Shown here in pieces: positions 8,650 through 15,932 of a DNA stretch of 64,000 bases (within the stretch, counting starts at the first letter, position 1; each line of letters begins with the position of its first letter). The DNA is from Coprosoma sp963660615 (lineage in GTDB: Bacteria > Bacillota_I > Bacilli_A > RF39 > UBA660), in assembly GCA_963660615.1 (NCBI GenBank), contig CAVKYE010000001.1, positions 62,001 through 126,000 on the forward strand, in the 5' to 3' direction. The position numbers were made by a program, and so were the translations under genes. The notes under the pieces are model-generated. The model was not told where the DNA came from. It worked only from the letters and a program-made list of their open reading frames with translations, and searched no databases.

Positions 8650-9024
8650 TTAATAACACAAATCATCATTAAAGATTTTTTGTGCTTTTTCCGTTGCTTT
8701 TTCAATAGATTCTTTACCAAAGTATTCAGAATATTTTTCTATTTGCTCATCGGTTAAAGAACGATCCTCACCAAGTTCTGGATCATCACCAACAATAAAA
8801 AAATTACCACATATAACATCATGACCAATATCACGATTTGGTGGTAATCCTAAAATTTTTCCTTCTTCATTACAAACTATTGCAATATCATTTGAACCAC
8901 TTAAATAAGTGCATTCAATTAATCCATTAACAAGTTTTTGTTTGTCCTCTAAGGTGTTTTTTATTGTTCTTTTTTCTGGCAATTTGTTTGGCTCAACATA
9001 AAGAACACTTAATTTTCTTTGCAA
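8650..9024 (-). CDS. DUF3846-type protein
   Basis: 124 aa. The central pattern of a conserved NTLEDKQKLVNGLIE helix, then NEEGKILGLPPNRDIGHDVICGNFFIVGDD and SLTDEQIEKYSEYF, matches the DUF3846 family of small proteins on plasmids and ICEs. The molecular function is unknown. It lies immediately upstream of ssb with a gap of about 21 bases that contains the ssb Shine-Dalgarno sequence, so the two are co-transcribed. Confidence 0.75.
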   Translation of the reverse strand: MQRKLSVLYVEPNKLPEKRTIKNTLEDKQKLVNGLIECTYLSGSNDIAIVCNEEGKILGLPPNRDIGHDVICGNFFIVGDDPELGEDRSLTDEQIEKYSEYFGKESIEKATEKAQKIFNDDLCY

Positions 9025-9039
9025 TTTATCACAACCTTT

Positions 9040-9465
9040 CTAACTATATTCACTAAGTAATTTTTCCATTTCTTTCTTTTCATCTTCGGTCGGAGGTATT
9101 GTTTCACATCTTTTACCATTCCAAACCATAACACCATCTTCATCATACCTAATATGTGGAGATGATGTTCCATTAATTAATTCGTTTGGTTTATCAGTAA
9201 TCTTAGTAACCATAATATAAGATTGAATATTATTATTCTTATCAGAGTAGGTTTTTAAATATCCTTTAATAAATACTTTTTTATCTTTAATAAAAAAATC
9301 TTTATATTTGTAATAAAGATTATTGTGGATTCTTAAATTAAGATAACAATTATTATTTGAATAATCATTACAAGTTAGACCAAACAGACAATAATTATTA
9401 GTATTATAAATATTATTGATTTTACCAGATAACATAACTTCATTATAATTTATATCTTCATACAT
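9040..9465 (-). CDS. OB-fold (SSB-like) protein
   Basis: 141 aa from MYEDINYNEVMLSGKI. Strand-rich N-terminal half with NEVMLSGKI, YCLFGLTC, KKVFIKGYLKTY and SYIMVTKI in the order seen in SSB/PriB-like OB folds. GGAGG lies five bases before the ATG at 9465; the longer frame uses a TTG overlapping the ribosome binding site and is unlikely. The C-terminus is acidic. It is either a second divergent ssDNA-binding protein or a related OB-fold accessory factor. Confidence 0.55.
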   Translation of the reverse strand: MYEDINYNEVMLSGKINNIYNTNNYCLFGLTCNDYSNNNCYLNLRIHNNLYYKYKDFFIKDKKVFIKGYLKTYSDKNNNIQSYIMVTKITDKPNELINGTSSPHIRYDEDGVMVWNGKRCETIPPTEDEKKEMEKLLSEYS

Positions 9466-9477
9466 AAAAGCCTCCAA

Positions 9478-9584
9478 TCTAATTTAAAGTTTATATTAGT
9501 ATTACTAATAATATTATTAGAATTATTTTATTTATTAATTTATTTATTCTTTTATTTATTTGTAGGAAGTATATCTCCTGTCGG
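9478..9584. repeat. AT-only tract with TTTAT repeats
   Basis: Between 9490 and 9562 the sequence is almost pure A/T with repeated TTTATTTAT and TTAATTTATTTATT units. It follows the replication-type winged-helix gene and precedes the OB-fold genes. Such tracts can act as unwinding elements at origins, but composition alone does not prove that. Confidence 0.3.
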
Positions 9585-9830
9585 TTAGGAAGTGTCTTGC
9601 CACTCTGACGGGAGAGTTGGATCCTTACTATCATCTATATAAATTTTTCTTCTACTGTTATTTTTTTCTTTTCTATCAATTATTACCTTGATATAACCCT
9701 TACTATGTAAATTACTTATACAAGTTCTAATTGTTCTTTCACTAACATTATTTACTTTACTTAAATAATGATTAGTAGCATAACAGTAGCCTTTATTATT
9801 ACATAGTGCTGATATTTCTCCATAAATCAA
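9585..9830 (-). pseudogene. Winged-helix (HTH_36-like) replication-type protein, apparently a remnant
   Basis: 81 aa from a TTG. It shows IYGEISALCNNKGYCYATN, then NNVSERTIRTCISNLHSKGYI, the helix-turn-helix of replication initiator-like proteins (HTH_36 class) in plasmids and ICEs. The frame is open upstream to 9905 and encodes ITPSFVILDFSLTHLEKL, a convincing family N-terminus, but there is no ATG, GTG or TTG with a ribosome binding site there. The C-terminus stops soon after the HTH (TLPSEWQDTS). Missing start and short tail suggest a decayed gene, or one using a rare start codon. Confidence 0.5.
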
Positions 9831-9871
9831 CTTTTCTAAATGTGTTAAAGAAAAATCTAAGATGACAAAAC

Positions 9872-9920
9872 TAGGAGTAATACATGAATTAAATATTTTG
9901 GGTATTCAATATCACTCCTA
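9872..9920 (-). terminator. Inverted repeat after the sortase gene
   Basis: TAGGAGTGATAT and its imperfect inverse face each other across about 25 bases, followed on the minus strand by AGTTTTG. It lies just past the sortase stop, so it may end the adhesin operon. It also overlaps the open 5' extension of the HTH_36-like remnant and includes an AGGAG that the hairpin would hide. Confidence 0.35.
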
Positions 9921-9923
9921 ATA

Positions 9924-10562
9924 TTAATAAGCCACCTTATTTGTTAAATAACCAATATAAACTGTTTGAGTATCTTTTGTATTTTTCTTGCAAGTAATTA
10001 AAGTTATAGTAGTTTTTTGATTATCTCTATAAACTTCAATATGACCATCTTTACTGGTATCATATATTTTACTTATAGAATATTCATATTTATAACCATT
10101 ATAATAAACATAAACTTTATCATCATTATTTAGTTTATATAAATTTTTAAAGAAAGAAATATAACTAGCTCCATTATGACTAGCAAGAACTAAGTTACCA
10201 TTAACAACATCTGGCATAGAAGATTTGTCTATAATTTGAATATTATAATTAACATTATTATATTTACTACTAGGATCTACTAAACCTCGTTTTAAATTTA
10301 TAGATGGAATATCTAAAACAGCAATGTAGTTATAATTAGTAATTTTGGAAGTAGTAGTATTTTCTTGCTTATCTTCTTTTGATTCTTCTACTTGTGAAGT
10401 ATTATCATCATCAAAAAATTCTTCTATTTTAGTATCATTATTTTCATCTAATTTTACTTTAGTAGAATAATTATAAACAATCATAAACATACCACAAGCA
10501 AAAAGTAGTAAGCCAATTAATTTAATAAGATTAAACTTCTTATTTTCTTTTCTTCGTACCAT
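9924..10562 (-). CDS. Sortase partner of the thioester adhesin
   Basis: 212 aa. A basic N-terminus and one membrane segment (about residues 13-31), an acidic linker, then a sortase domain with catalytic H129 in VLASHNG and C191 in TLITCKKN. The usual Arg after the Cys is not visible; the expected place reads DTQTVYIG (Gln199). The gene overlaps the 3' end of the adhesin gene by 23 bases, so enzyme and substrate are made together. It should cleave the VPNTG signal of that protein and join it to the cell wall or to other pilin subunits. Confidence 0.85.
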   Translation of the reverse strand: MVRRKENKKFNLIKLIGLLLFACGMFMIVYNYSTKVKLDENNDTKIEEFFDDDNTSQVEESKEDKQENTTTSKITNYNYIAVLDIPSINLKRGLVDPSSKYNNVNYNIQIIDKSSMPDVVNGNLVLASHNGASYISFFKNLYKLNNDDKVYVYYNGYKYEYSISKIYDTSKDGHIEVYRDNQKTTITLITCKKNTKDTQTVYIGYLTNKVAY

Positions 10563-12993
10563 ATAAGAATAATCCTAGTCCAGATACAATTAAAACTATA
10601 CTTCCAATTAGTTCATAATTAATATTACTTAAACCAGTATTTGGAACTTCGTATGCTTCATCTAACATATTACATTTAACAACTTGTCCATCTTCAGTAA
10701 TTTCAAAATACATTTTTTCATCATTTATTTTGTATCCCTCTGGTGCTTCTTTTTCTAAAATGTAGTATTTACCAACTGGTAATTTATCAATAATGATTTT
10801 ACCATTCTCATCAGTACGACCAGAATAAACTAACTCATCATTTTCATTGTAAATTTCAATTAATGTGTTAGGTAAAGTCTTACTGTTTGAATAATCAGAT
10901 TTAGTAAATTCTAAAGTACCTTTTGGCAAATGATTTTCTAAAGTAGTTTTGTAATTAATTACTTCTGTATATTGATCTTTATATTCAAGATCGAAATTAT
11001 ATTTAGTTTTATCCAACACATGGTTATTTACTGTTTCAATTTCTTGTAAATAGTATTTTCCTAAATATAAATCATCTACCTTAACATAACCATTTTCATC
11101 AGTAATTAATTCTTTTACTAGTGTACCTTTTTTGTATTTTAAATTACCAAGAGCATCATATATATTTTCTCTAGCATATAAACCAATTTTAACGCCTTTT
11201 AAATTAACTTTAGTATAAATATACCCATTATCAGTTAATTCTACTTCTTCGCCAGTTTTAGTTAGTTCTAGGCTACCTTTAACTGCTTTATTTTCAAACT
11301 TAACTTCAAATAAGATTCCAAATTCTTCATCATTAATTAATTTAGAATCTTCACCAATTTTAAATTCTACAGAATTTTTATTCCATAAATAACCATCGAT
11401 TTTTTGATCTACTTCCTCTAGATAGTAAGTACCTGCCTTTAATGGATAAGGTGTGATTAAAATACCATTAGAATCAGTCTCAAAAACATCAATAGTTTTA
11501 GCAGTTGGATAAGTTATTGTTTGTTTAACATATTCTTTAGTATCAACATTATAGATTCTAAACTTAATATTTTTTCTAGCAATAATTTGTTTAGTGTCTT
11601 TATCAATTTTAACAACTTTTAATTTAGCTGTTATTTCAGCATTGGAGATAGTGTAGTAAATTTTATCTCCCATTTCATAAACATTAATTGTAAAATCATC
11701 TACCTTAGTAGTATCTTTAGAAGTAGTTAATTGTTTTACTGTATAAGTTCCATATACTAGATTAATATTTAATTTTCCATTTTTATCAGTTTTTCCAGTC
11801 TTATAAAGTTCACCTTTACTATTATAAAAACCAAACTCTACATTAGGCTCTGGTGTCATTATTTCAGATTTACTAGTAGCATAAACTTTTGTAAGTTCAA
11901 CATCACGATTTATTATTTTTTCTTTTACAATAACATAGTTATCAATATTATCTAGAGAACTAGTAAAATAATATTTAGTAGTGTCTAATTGATAACCTTT
12001 ACTAGGACTTATTTCTCGTAAATAGAAATCCCCAAAATAAGGTAAATGTTCTATTTTTGCATAGCCATTACTATCAGTAGTTGTTTTTCCAACTAGGGCA
12101 TCTGTTTTTTTATCATAAATTCCATAAATTGCACCACTTAAAGTTGCTTCACCTTGTGGTTTAGCAGAATTATTGTCTTTATCATATTTAGTAAAGTCAA
12201 TTTTTCCTCCCTCAGATTTGATATTTAAAGATGCATAAACTGGATCAACTGCTCCAGAAGATAACATTGTTTGAATACCATTACCATAATATACAAGATA
12301 TTGTCTTGTAGTATACATTTTTTTCTTGAATTGCATAGTAATATTACCAACATTAGTAGCACGAATAGTAATAGTATTGCCATTAACTTGATATTCAGCA
12401 TTATTACTCATTATTACATCGTAATTTGATAATACATTGTTAGTATCAGTTAGTGTTATTTTATCACCAACTTTCATAGTAACTGTTTGACCATTAAAAG
12501 ATGGTTTTACATAATGACTATTAACTAGATTCATAATTTCGTTTCTTTCAGCAGATACATCTATATTTGTTCCTGCTCCCCATCTTTGAGTGGAGTAAGA
12601 AATACTATAGTTTCCTGCCTGTTCCCATAAAAGGGCTTGAGTTGCTAATCTATAATTTAATGTTTGATGATTTGGATAATCATAACCGTAATAAGCAATT
12701 AGTAACATTTTTAGTTTTTGTTCATTAGAATAATTGGTATTAGACATATCTCCAACTGTATAATTATTAGTTCCTTCTGGAACACCTGGCTCTATACAAT
12801 AGGCAACACGATCTCCAAAATAATAATCTTGAGTGTACCAACTATGAGTAGATTCATTTGGACTAGTTCTCATCCAAAAATAACCAGACTTATTCATTGT
12901 TAAAGTAGCTCCTTGAGCATATACCGATGTAGTAGAGACACATCCAATTATGACACCAAGTAGCAACAAGAAATTTCTAATTTTATTTTTCAT
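10540..12993 (-). CDS. Thioester-domain Cna-B repeat surface adhesin with VPNTG anchor
   Basis: 817 aa. A signal peptide ends near residue 27. An N-terminal thioester domain follows, with C66 in VAYCIEPG and Q119 in the TQxA-type motif ATQALLWEQ. Then come about five SpaA/Cna-B beta-sandwich repeats with typical Glu motifs (FYLREISPSKGY, YYLEEV, YYLQEIE, YYILEKEAPEGY). It ends in VPNTG, a hydrophobic helix and TKKRK, a sortase signal. Such proteins bind host surfaces covalently through the Cys-Gln thioester and resist proteolysis through isopeptide bonds. It lies on the ICE with its own sortase. Confidence 0.9.
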   Translation of the reverse strand: MKNKIRNFLLLLGVIIGCVSTTSVYAQGATLTMNKSGYFWMRTSPNESTHSWYTQDYYFGDRVAYCIEPGVPEGTNNYTVGDMSNTNYSNEQKLKMLLIAYYGYDYPNHQTLNYRLATQALLWEQAGNYSISYSTQRWGAGTNIDVSAERNEIMNLVNSHYVKPSFNGQTVTMKVGDKITLTDTNNVLSNYDVIMSNNAEYQVNGNTITIRATNVGNITMQFKKKMYTTRQYLVYYGNGIQTMLSSGAVDPVYASLNIKSEGGKIDFTKYDKDNNSAKPQGEATLSGAIYGIYDKKTDALVGKTTTDSNGYAKIEHLPYFGDFYLREISPSKGYQLDTTKYYFTSSLDNIDNYVIVKEKIINRDVELTKVYATSKSEIMTPEPNVEFGFYNSKGELYKTGKTDKNGKLNINLVYGTYTVKQLTTSKDTTKVDDFTINVYEMGDKIYYTISNAEITAKLKVVKIDKDTKQIIARKNIKFRIYNVDTKEYVKQTITYPTAKTIDVFETDSNGILITPYPLKAGTYYLEEVDQKIDGYLWNKNSVEFKIGEDSKLINDEEFGILFEVKFENKAVKGSLELTKTGEEVELTDNGYIYTKVNLKGVKIGLYARENIYDALGNLKYKKGTLVKELITDENGYVKVDDLYLGKYYLQEIETVNNHVLDKTKYNFDLEYKDQYTEVINYKTTLENHLPKGTLEFTKSDYSNSKTLPNTLIEIYNENDELVYSGRTDENGKIIIDKLPVGKYYILEKEAPEGYKINDEKMYFEITEDGQVVKCNMLDEAYEVPNTGLSNINYELIGSIVLIVSGLGLFLYGTKKRK

Positions 12994-13105
12994 TTTCTAT
13001 CATTTCCTCCTCTCGTGAAAATTTACTTGATAAGGCACAAGCAGACCATAAAAAAAGCACTAATAAAATTAATAGTGCAATTCCGATAAATAATAATATT
13101 TTCAT
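12983..13105 (-). CDS. Small single-pass membrane protein (40 aa)
   Basis: Begins MKILLFIGIALLILLVLFL, one membrane helix, then a short polar tail with WSACALSS and SREEEMIENEK. A strong TTGGAGG ribosome binding site lies before the ATG and its end overlaps the adhesin start by 11 bases, so it is probably translated and coupled to the adhesin. It may help secretion or pilus assembly. No family recognised. Confidence 0.6.
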   Translation of the reverse strand: MKILLFIGIALLILLVLFLWSACALSSKFSREEEMIENEK

Positions 13106-13137
13106 TTTTTCCTCCAAAATAAAAAAGACTAGAATAT

Positions 13138-13752
13138 CTAATCTTTATACTTATTACAATTTCCAGATGAACAATTAATATATAAATATTCACCTAAAAC
13201 TGTACCTTGACCATCAACAACATCCATACACCAACTATTAATAATATCAACAGTATCTTTCAAAGAAATTCTTTCACTAGCAGAAAGACAAGCATCCATA
13301 GAACTATATTCAATTTTACCTTTATGAAAAGAATAATTAAAATCATTTGGATTAGGAATACCTATATAAGAATTATTATTTTCTTTTGTTGGTTCTTCTT
13401 TAATTTGATTATTATTAGATTGTGATTGATTTTGTTGATTATTATTTTGATTTATTTCATTTGAATTATTTGATGTAGTAGAAGTAGTAGAAAATACTTT
13501 ATTTTCTTTTACCTCTTCCTTAGGGCTTTCTACAACATCAACATTTTCATTTTTTTCTTTTGGTAATTCCTTTTGATTTTCTGTTTTCTCTTGAATATCT
13601 TTTTGTTTTACTTTTTCTTTTGATTCTGTATTGCTAGTAAAATTTTTTGATAAGTTATTCTTATTAGAATTGGTTTTACCAATAAAGATAAAAGTAGTAA
13701 TTAATATCATTATCATAATAATACCAACAAATTTAAAGATTTTCGATTTCAT
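13138..13752 (-). CDS. Exported protein with low-complexity linker and Cys-rich C-terminus
   Basis: 204 aa. An N-terminal hydrophobic segment (about residues 7-25) acts as signal or anchor. A long Glu/Lys/Asn/Gln/Ser-rich linker (about 30-130) follows. The compact C-terminal domain has four cysteines (DACL, SWC, NCSSGNC) that could form disulfides outside the cell. It is the first gene of the adhesin-sortase operon, directly behind a strong promoter. No known family is recognised. Confidence 0.65.
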   Translation of the reverse strand: MKSKIFKFVGIIMIMILITTFIFIGKTNSNKNNLSKNFTSNTESKEKVKQKDIQEKTENQKELPKEKNENVDVVESPKEEVKENKVFSTTSTTSNNSNEINQNNNQQNQSQSNNNQIKEEPTKENNNSYIGIPNPNDFNYSFHKGKIEYSSMDACLSASERISLKDTVDIINSWCMDVVDGQGTVLGEYLYINCSSGNCNKYKD

Positions 13753-13770
13753 AATATCACCTTTGCCTGA

Positions 13771-13799
13771 ATGATATACTACTTAAAAACTTTTGTCAA
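13771..13799 (-). promoter_or_regulatory. Sigma-A promoter of the adhesin operon
   Basis: Minus strand TTGACA (13794-13799), a 17-base spacer, then TATCAT (13771-13776). It lies about 20 bases before the start of the 204-aa exported protein and would drive that gene, the 40-aa protein, the adhesin and the sortase. Confidence 0.75.
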
Positions 13800-13851
13800 A
13801 TCATTAAGAATTACCATTTACACAATCATAAAACCACCTCCTTTAAGTCAA

Positions 13852-13877
13852 GAAAAAAAGTTGCATTTCTACAACTT
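13852..13877 (-). terminator. Terminator at the end of the 178-aa gene
   Basis: AAGTTG, an eight-base loop and CAACTT followed by seven T on the minus strand. The hairpin overlaps the stop codon. Just downstream is a strong GGAGGTGG followed by a three-codon frame (ATG ATT GTG TAA) near 13828-13840, probably a remnant. Confidence 0.6.
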
Positions 13878-14405
13878 GAATTCTTTCATAAATTTTTTAA
13901 ACTTTTCTTCTTCATTGGGATCAGCAAATCCATCATCATCATTATATACTTCTATATCTAAGGCACAAGCAAATTTCACAATACAACTGTTTTTTATAGG
14001 AACAAGACCTTTATTAGAACAACCAATTTCTTTAAATGCACGAGTTTCGGATTCTTGTCTATATAAACATATAGTGTAGTAGACTAATTCTTCTTGACTA
14101 AAATGTTTAGTTATAAAACAAATCTTTTTAGACAAAGTTTGATATTCTGTATCATTATCAATAAAATTATCTAACCTAGTATAGTCATTAATACCTTTAG
14201 TTTTTTCATCAACAAAAATATATTTATATGTACTAGTAATTTTAATAGGCATTTCACAATAATTTTTGCTTTTTAATCTTCTATATTTTTTCATAAACAT
14301 ACAGACACGGTAGAAAGTTCTTTCTATATCATAATCTGCTAAATCAAATTTAGATAATAATTCATTATCAAATACATCTTCTTTTTCTTGTATTGTGTTA
14401 TTCAT
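13869..14405 (-). CDS. Putative sigma/ArpU-like regulatory protein (178 aa)
   Basis: A soluble protein with many charged residues. The C-terminal part FSQEELVYYTICLYRQESETRAFKEIGCSN..GLVPIKNSCIVKFACAL reads like a region-4/ArpU-type helix-turn-helix used by phage and ICE late-gene regulators. The N-terminal part is not recognised. It is the gene behind the leader-peptide attenuator, so its production is probably tuned by translation. Regulator assignment is tentative. Confidence 0.5.
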   Translation of the reverse strand: MNNTIQEKEDVFDNELLSKFDLADYDIERTFYRVCMFMKKYRRLKSKNYCEMPIKITSTYKYIFVDEKTKGINDYTRLDNFIDNDTEYQTLSKKICFITKHFSQEELVYYTICLYRQESETRAFKEIGCSNKGLVPIKNSCIVKFACALDIEVYNDDDGFADPNEEEKFKKFMKEFKL

Positions 14406-14438
14406 TTTAACCCTCCAACTTGAATATAGCCAATAGAA

Positions 14439-14485
14439 AAGGAGATGCTTATAAGGGGAATTTAACCCTGTATAAGTATCTCCTT
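14439..14485 (-). promoter_or_regulatory. Attenuator hairpin in the leader of the 178-aa gene
   Basis: Arms AAGGAGATACTTATACAGGG and CCCCTTATAAGCATCTCCTT (minus strand) pair over nearly their full length, followed by TTTTCTATT. The 5' arm is the end of the leader peptide gene, whose stop lies in the loop side, so a ribosome reading the leader would unfold the hairpin. This arrangement resembles translation-coupled attenuation, as described upstream of tet(M) in Tn916-type elements. Confidence 0.6.
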
Positions 14486-14545
14486 GTTTTTTAGAGAAAC
14501 TAAATTTAAGTTATAAACACTAAAATAAGATTTATGATTTTGCAT
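14462..14545 (-). CDS. 27-residue leader peptide
   Basis: ATG at 14545 with AAGGTG seven bases upstream; the peptide begins MQNHKSYFSVYNLNLVSL and ends in KEILIQG. Its last eight codons form the 5' arm of the attenuator hairpin. It follows a strong promoter and is the only open frame in the leader. The peptide itself probably has no function beyond controlling ribosome position. Confidence 0.6.
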   Translation of the reverse strand: MQNHKSYFSVYNLNLVSLKNKEILIQG

Positions 14546-14552
14546 AGTTAAT

Positions 14553-14569
14553 CACCTTACCTTAAGGTG
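14553..14569. promoter_or_regulatory. Small palindrome before the leader peptide
   Basis: CACCTTA-CCT-TAAGGTG, a perfect seven-base inverted repeat with three-base spacer, overlapping the leader Shine-Dalgarno sequence. It could be a protein operator or an RNA hairpin that limits leader translation. Confidence 0.4.
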
Positions 14570-14638
14570 AAGTCATCAAATACTACCACAATCACTTCAC
14601 ACATAACAAAAATTTTCTTTTTCCAAATATTGGCTACT

Positions 14639-14667
14639 ATTCTAATATTTTTATTTATTATTGTCAA
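14639..14667 (-). promoter_or_regulatory. Strong promoter of the attenuated operon
   Basis: Minus strand TTGACA (14662-14667), 17-base spacer, TAGAAT (14639-14644). The predicted transcript start is near 14632, giving a leader of about 225 bases that includes the leader peptide and the attenuator. Confidence 0.75.
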
Positions 14668-14692
14668 TGGCTTTTTCAAAAAAATTAACAAC

Positions 14693-14730
14693 AAAAAAAC
14701 GATGATTGTTTCTTTCGATACAATTCATCG
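14693..14730 (-). terminator. Terminator in the ICE regulatory region
   Basis: CGATGAATTGT, ten-base loop, ACAATCATCG, then seven T on the minus strand. It may end transcription from the 113-aa gene upstream, or from the possible promoter at 14741-14769, in which case it would yield a transcript of only about 40 bases. Confidence 0.6.
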
Positions 14731-14740
14731 ATTTTACTAT

Positions 14741-14769
14741 ATTTTACCACTTGACTTTACTAAGTCAAG
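14741..14769 (-). promoter_or_regulatory. Palindromic operator overlapping a possible promoter
   Basis: CTTGACTT-TACT-AAGTCAAG (14750-14769) is a perfect eight-base inverted repeat. On the minus strand its TTGACT could be a -35 box, 16 bases from TAAAAT at 14741-14746. A repressor on the palindrome would block such a promoter; the nearby XRE protein is a candidate. Confidence 0.45.
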
Positions 14770-14778
14770 AACTAAACA

Positions 14779-14813
14779 ATGCTTTTCAATGCTTTTCGAT
14801 GCTTTTTGATGCC
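14779..14813. repeat. Iteron-like 10-bp direct repeats
   Basis: Three tandem copies of ATGCTTTTCA/ATGCTTTTCG/ATGCTTTTTG plus a partial ATGCC, exactly 10 bases apart (one helical turn). It lies between the 113-aa gene and the palindrome. This spacing favours cooperative protein binding, as in replication iterons or recombinase arm sites. Confidence 0.55.
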
Positions 14814-14815
14814 AA

Positions 14816-15157
14816 CTATAAATCGCAAACTAAATCATCAATTTGCTCTTTAGAAAAAGTGGAGGCTTCAATTATTAGACTATTATAATAAGCATTGGCT
14901 TCCTGTTCGTTGAAAAATATTTTTAAGTCAAATTTACCATATAAATCATCTGTCTTTTTATTTTGAATAAGCATATATACGACATATTCATCTTTATTAA
15001 GATTACTAGCATTAGAAGTAGTAATTATCATAACAATACTTACTATATAAGAATCTAATTCTATTTCTTTATGTTTATTAGTTGAATTAACACTAATATT
15101 TTTTAATTCACTTATGATATCCCTTTTTGATTCTACATTTTTATTAACTACTCTCAT
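14816..15157 (-). CDS. Hypothetical ICE protein (113 aa)
   Basis: Starts at MRVVNKNVESK; GAGGTG lies six bases upstream, and the longer frame begins at a TTG that overlaps this ribosome binding site. A mixed alpha/beta soluble protein with two strand-like segments (YIVSIVMIITTS and EYVVYMLIQNK). No known family. Its 3' end abuts the iteron-like repeats. Confidence 0.55.
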   Translation of the reverse strand: MRVVNKNVESKRDIISELKNISVNSTNKHKEIELDSYIVSIVMIITTSNASNLNKDEYVVYMLIQNKKTDDLYGKFDLKIFFNEQEANAYYNSLIIEASTFSKEQIDDLVCDL

Positions 15158-15242
15158 AATGCACCTCAAAATTTAATTTACTATTATTATACACAATTAT
15201 TAAAAGAAAGAAATACTTTCATAAAATATTTCTTAGTAATTT

Positions 15243-15491
15243 TTAATTAACATTGATTTTGTTGCTGAAACGATTGATAACTTTGTCGCATAATTCTTCT
15301 ATCATTACATATACTAAAAAAGGTAAAAACATAACTGATAATAATGCTTCGACGAACAATGGGCATCCTGTCATTGAAAAAGGGGATGCTTCTAAAGTAT
15401 ATCCTAAATTCGTATCAAAATAAAAAACTTTAATTAGAAATACTAAAAATACAAATGTTCCAAATATACTTAGTGCTTTTTTTATACTCAT
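15243..15491 (-). CDS. Small two-helix membrane protein (82 aa)
   Basis: Two hydrophobic segments (about residues 8-26 and 46-64) flank a short extracellular loop with a Cys. It is expressed away from the XRE gene on the other strand, with a 155-base shared upstream region. No family or function recognised; a role in entry exclusion or signalling would fit its place but is not shown. Confidence 0.5.
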   Translation of the reverse strand: MSIKKALSIFGTFVFLVFLIKVFYFDTNLGYTLEASPFSMTGCPLFVEALLSVMFLPFLVYVMIEELCDKVINRFSNKINVN

Positions 15492-15646
15492 TTTATCTCA
15501 CCACCATAACTATTTAAGATTTACTACATACTTAATATGATAACCGATTTTTATAAAAAATCAACACTTTTACCTTAAACAGTTGTGCAAAAGACAATTA
15601 TTTAACACTTGTATAAAATAAATTGTAGGAAGTGAGGTAAGATTTT

Positions 15647-15925
15647 ATGAATAATAGCCGTGAAATACTATCAATGAATTTAAAATATTATAGACAGAAA
15701 TATAACTTATCTCAAGAAAAGTTTGCTGAGAAAGTTGGTAGCAATCTAGTATATATAAATGAATTAGAAAATTGTAAAAGAAAACCTACGATTGAAATGC
15801 TTGATAAGATAGCAGAAGGCATGAATAAGAACATTGATCGTAAATTAAAAATGACTGCATCAGAATTATTAAAATATGATAGAAGTCATAAAACAACATT
15901 TAATAGAATAGATGAAAAGAAGTAA
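15647..15925 (+). CDS. XRE-family helix-turn-helix regulator
   Basis: 92 aa, the only clear plus-strand gene of the ICE part. The HTH runs from about residue 9 to 58 (LKYYRQKYNLSQEKFAEKVG, then VYINELENCKRKPTIEMLDKIAEG), the Cro/CI/XRE pattern. GGAAGTGAGG precedes the ATG. Divergent from the minus-strand ICE operons, it is the likely element repressor, with candidate operators at the palindromes near 14553 and 14750. Confidence 0.8.
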   Translation: MNNSREILSMNLKYYRQKYNLSQEKFAEKVGSNLVYINELENCKRKPTIEMLDKIAEGMNKNIDRKLKMTASELLKYDRSHKTTFNRIDEKK

Positions 15926-15932
15926 TTTTTAA

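Noticed and set aside
9478..9584. CRISPR-like short repeats
   Set aside because: The repeats are simple A/T units without unique spacers of constant length.
14439..14492. Hairpin as a plus-strand terminator
   Set aside because: There is a T run on the plus side, but no plus-strand gene lies upstream. The minus-strand leader peptide overlapping the arm explains it better.
14462..14545. tet(M) leader, implying a resistance gene
   Set aside because: The architecture is similar, but the gene downstream is not a ribosomal protection protein, so no resistance call is made.
14779..14813. CRISPR array
   Set aside because: The 10-bp repeats are directly adjacent with no spacers; iteron-type is the better reading.
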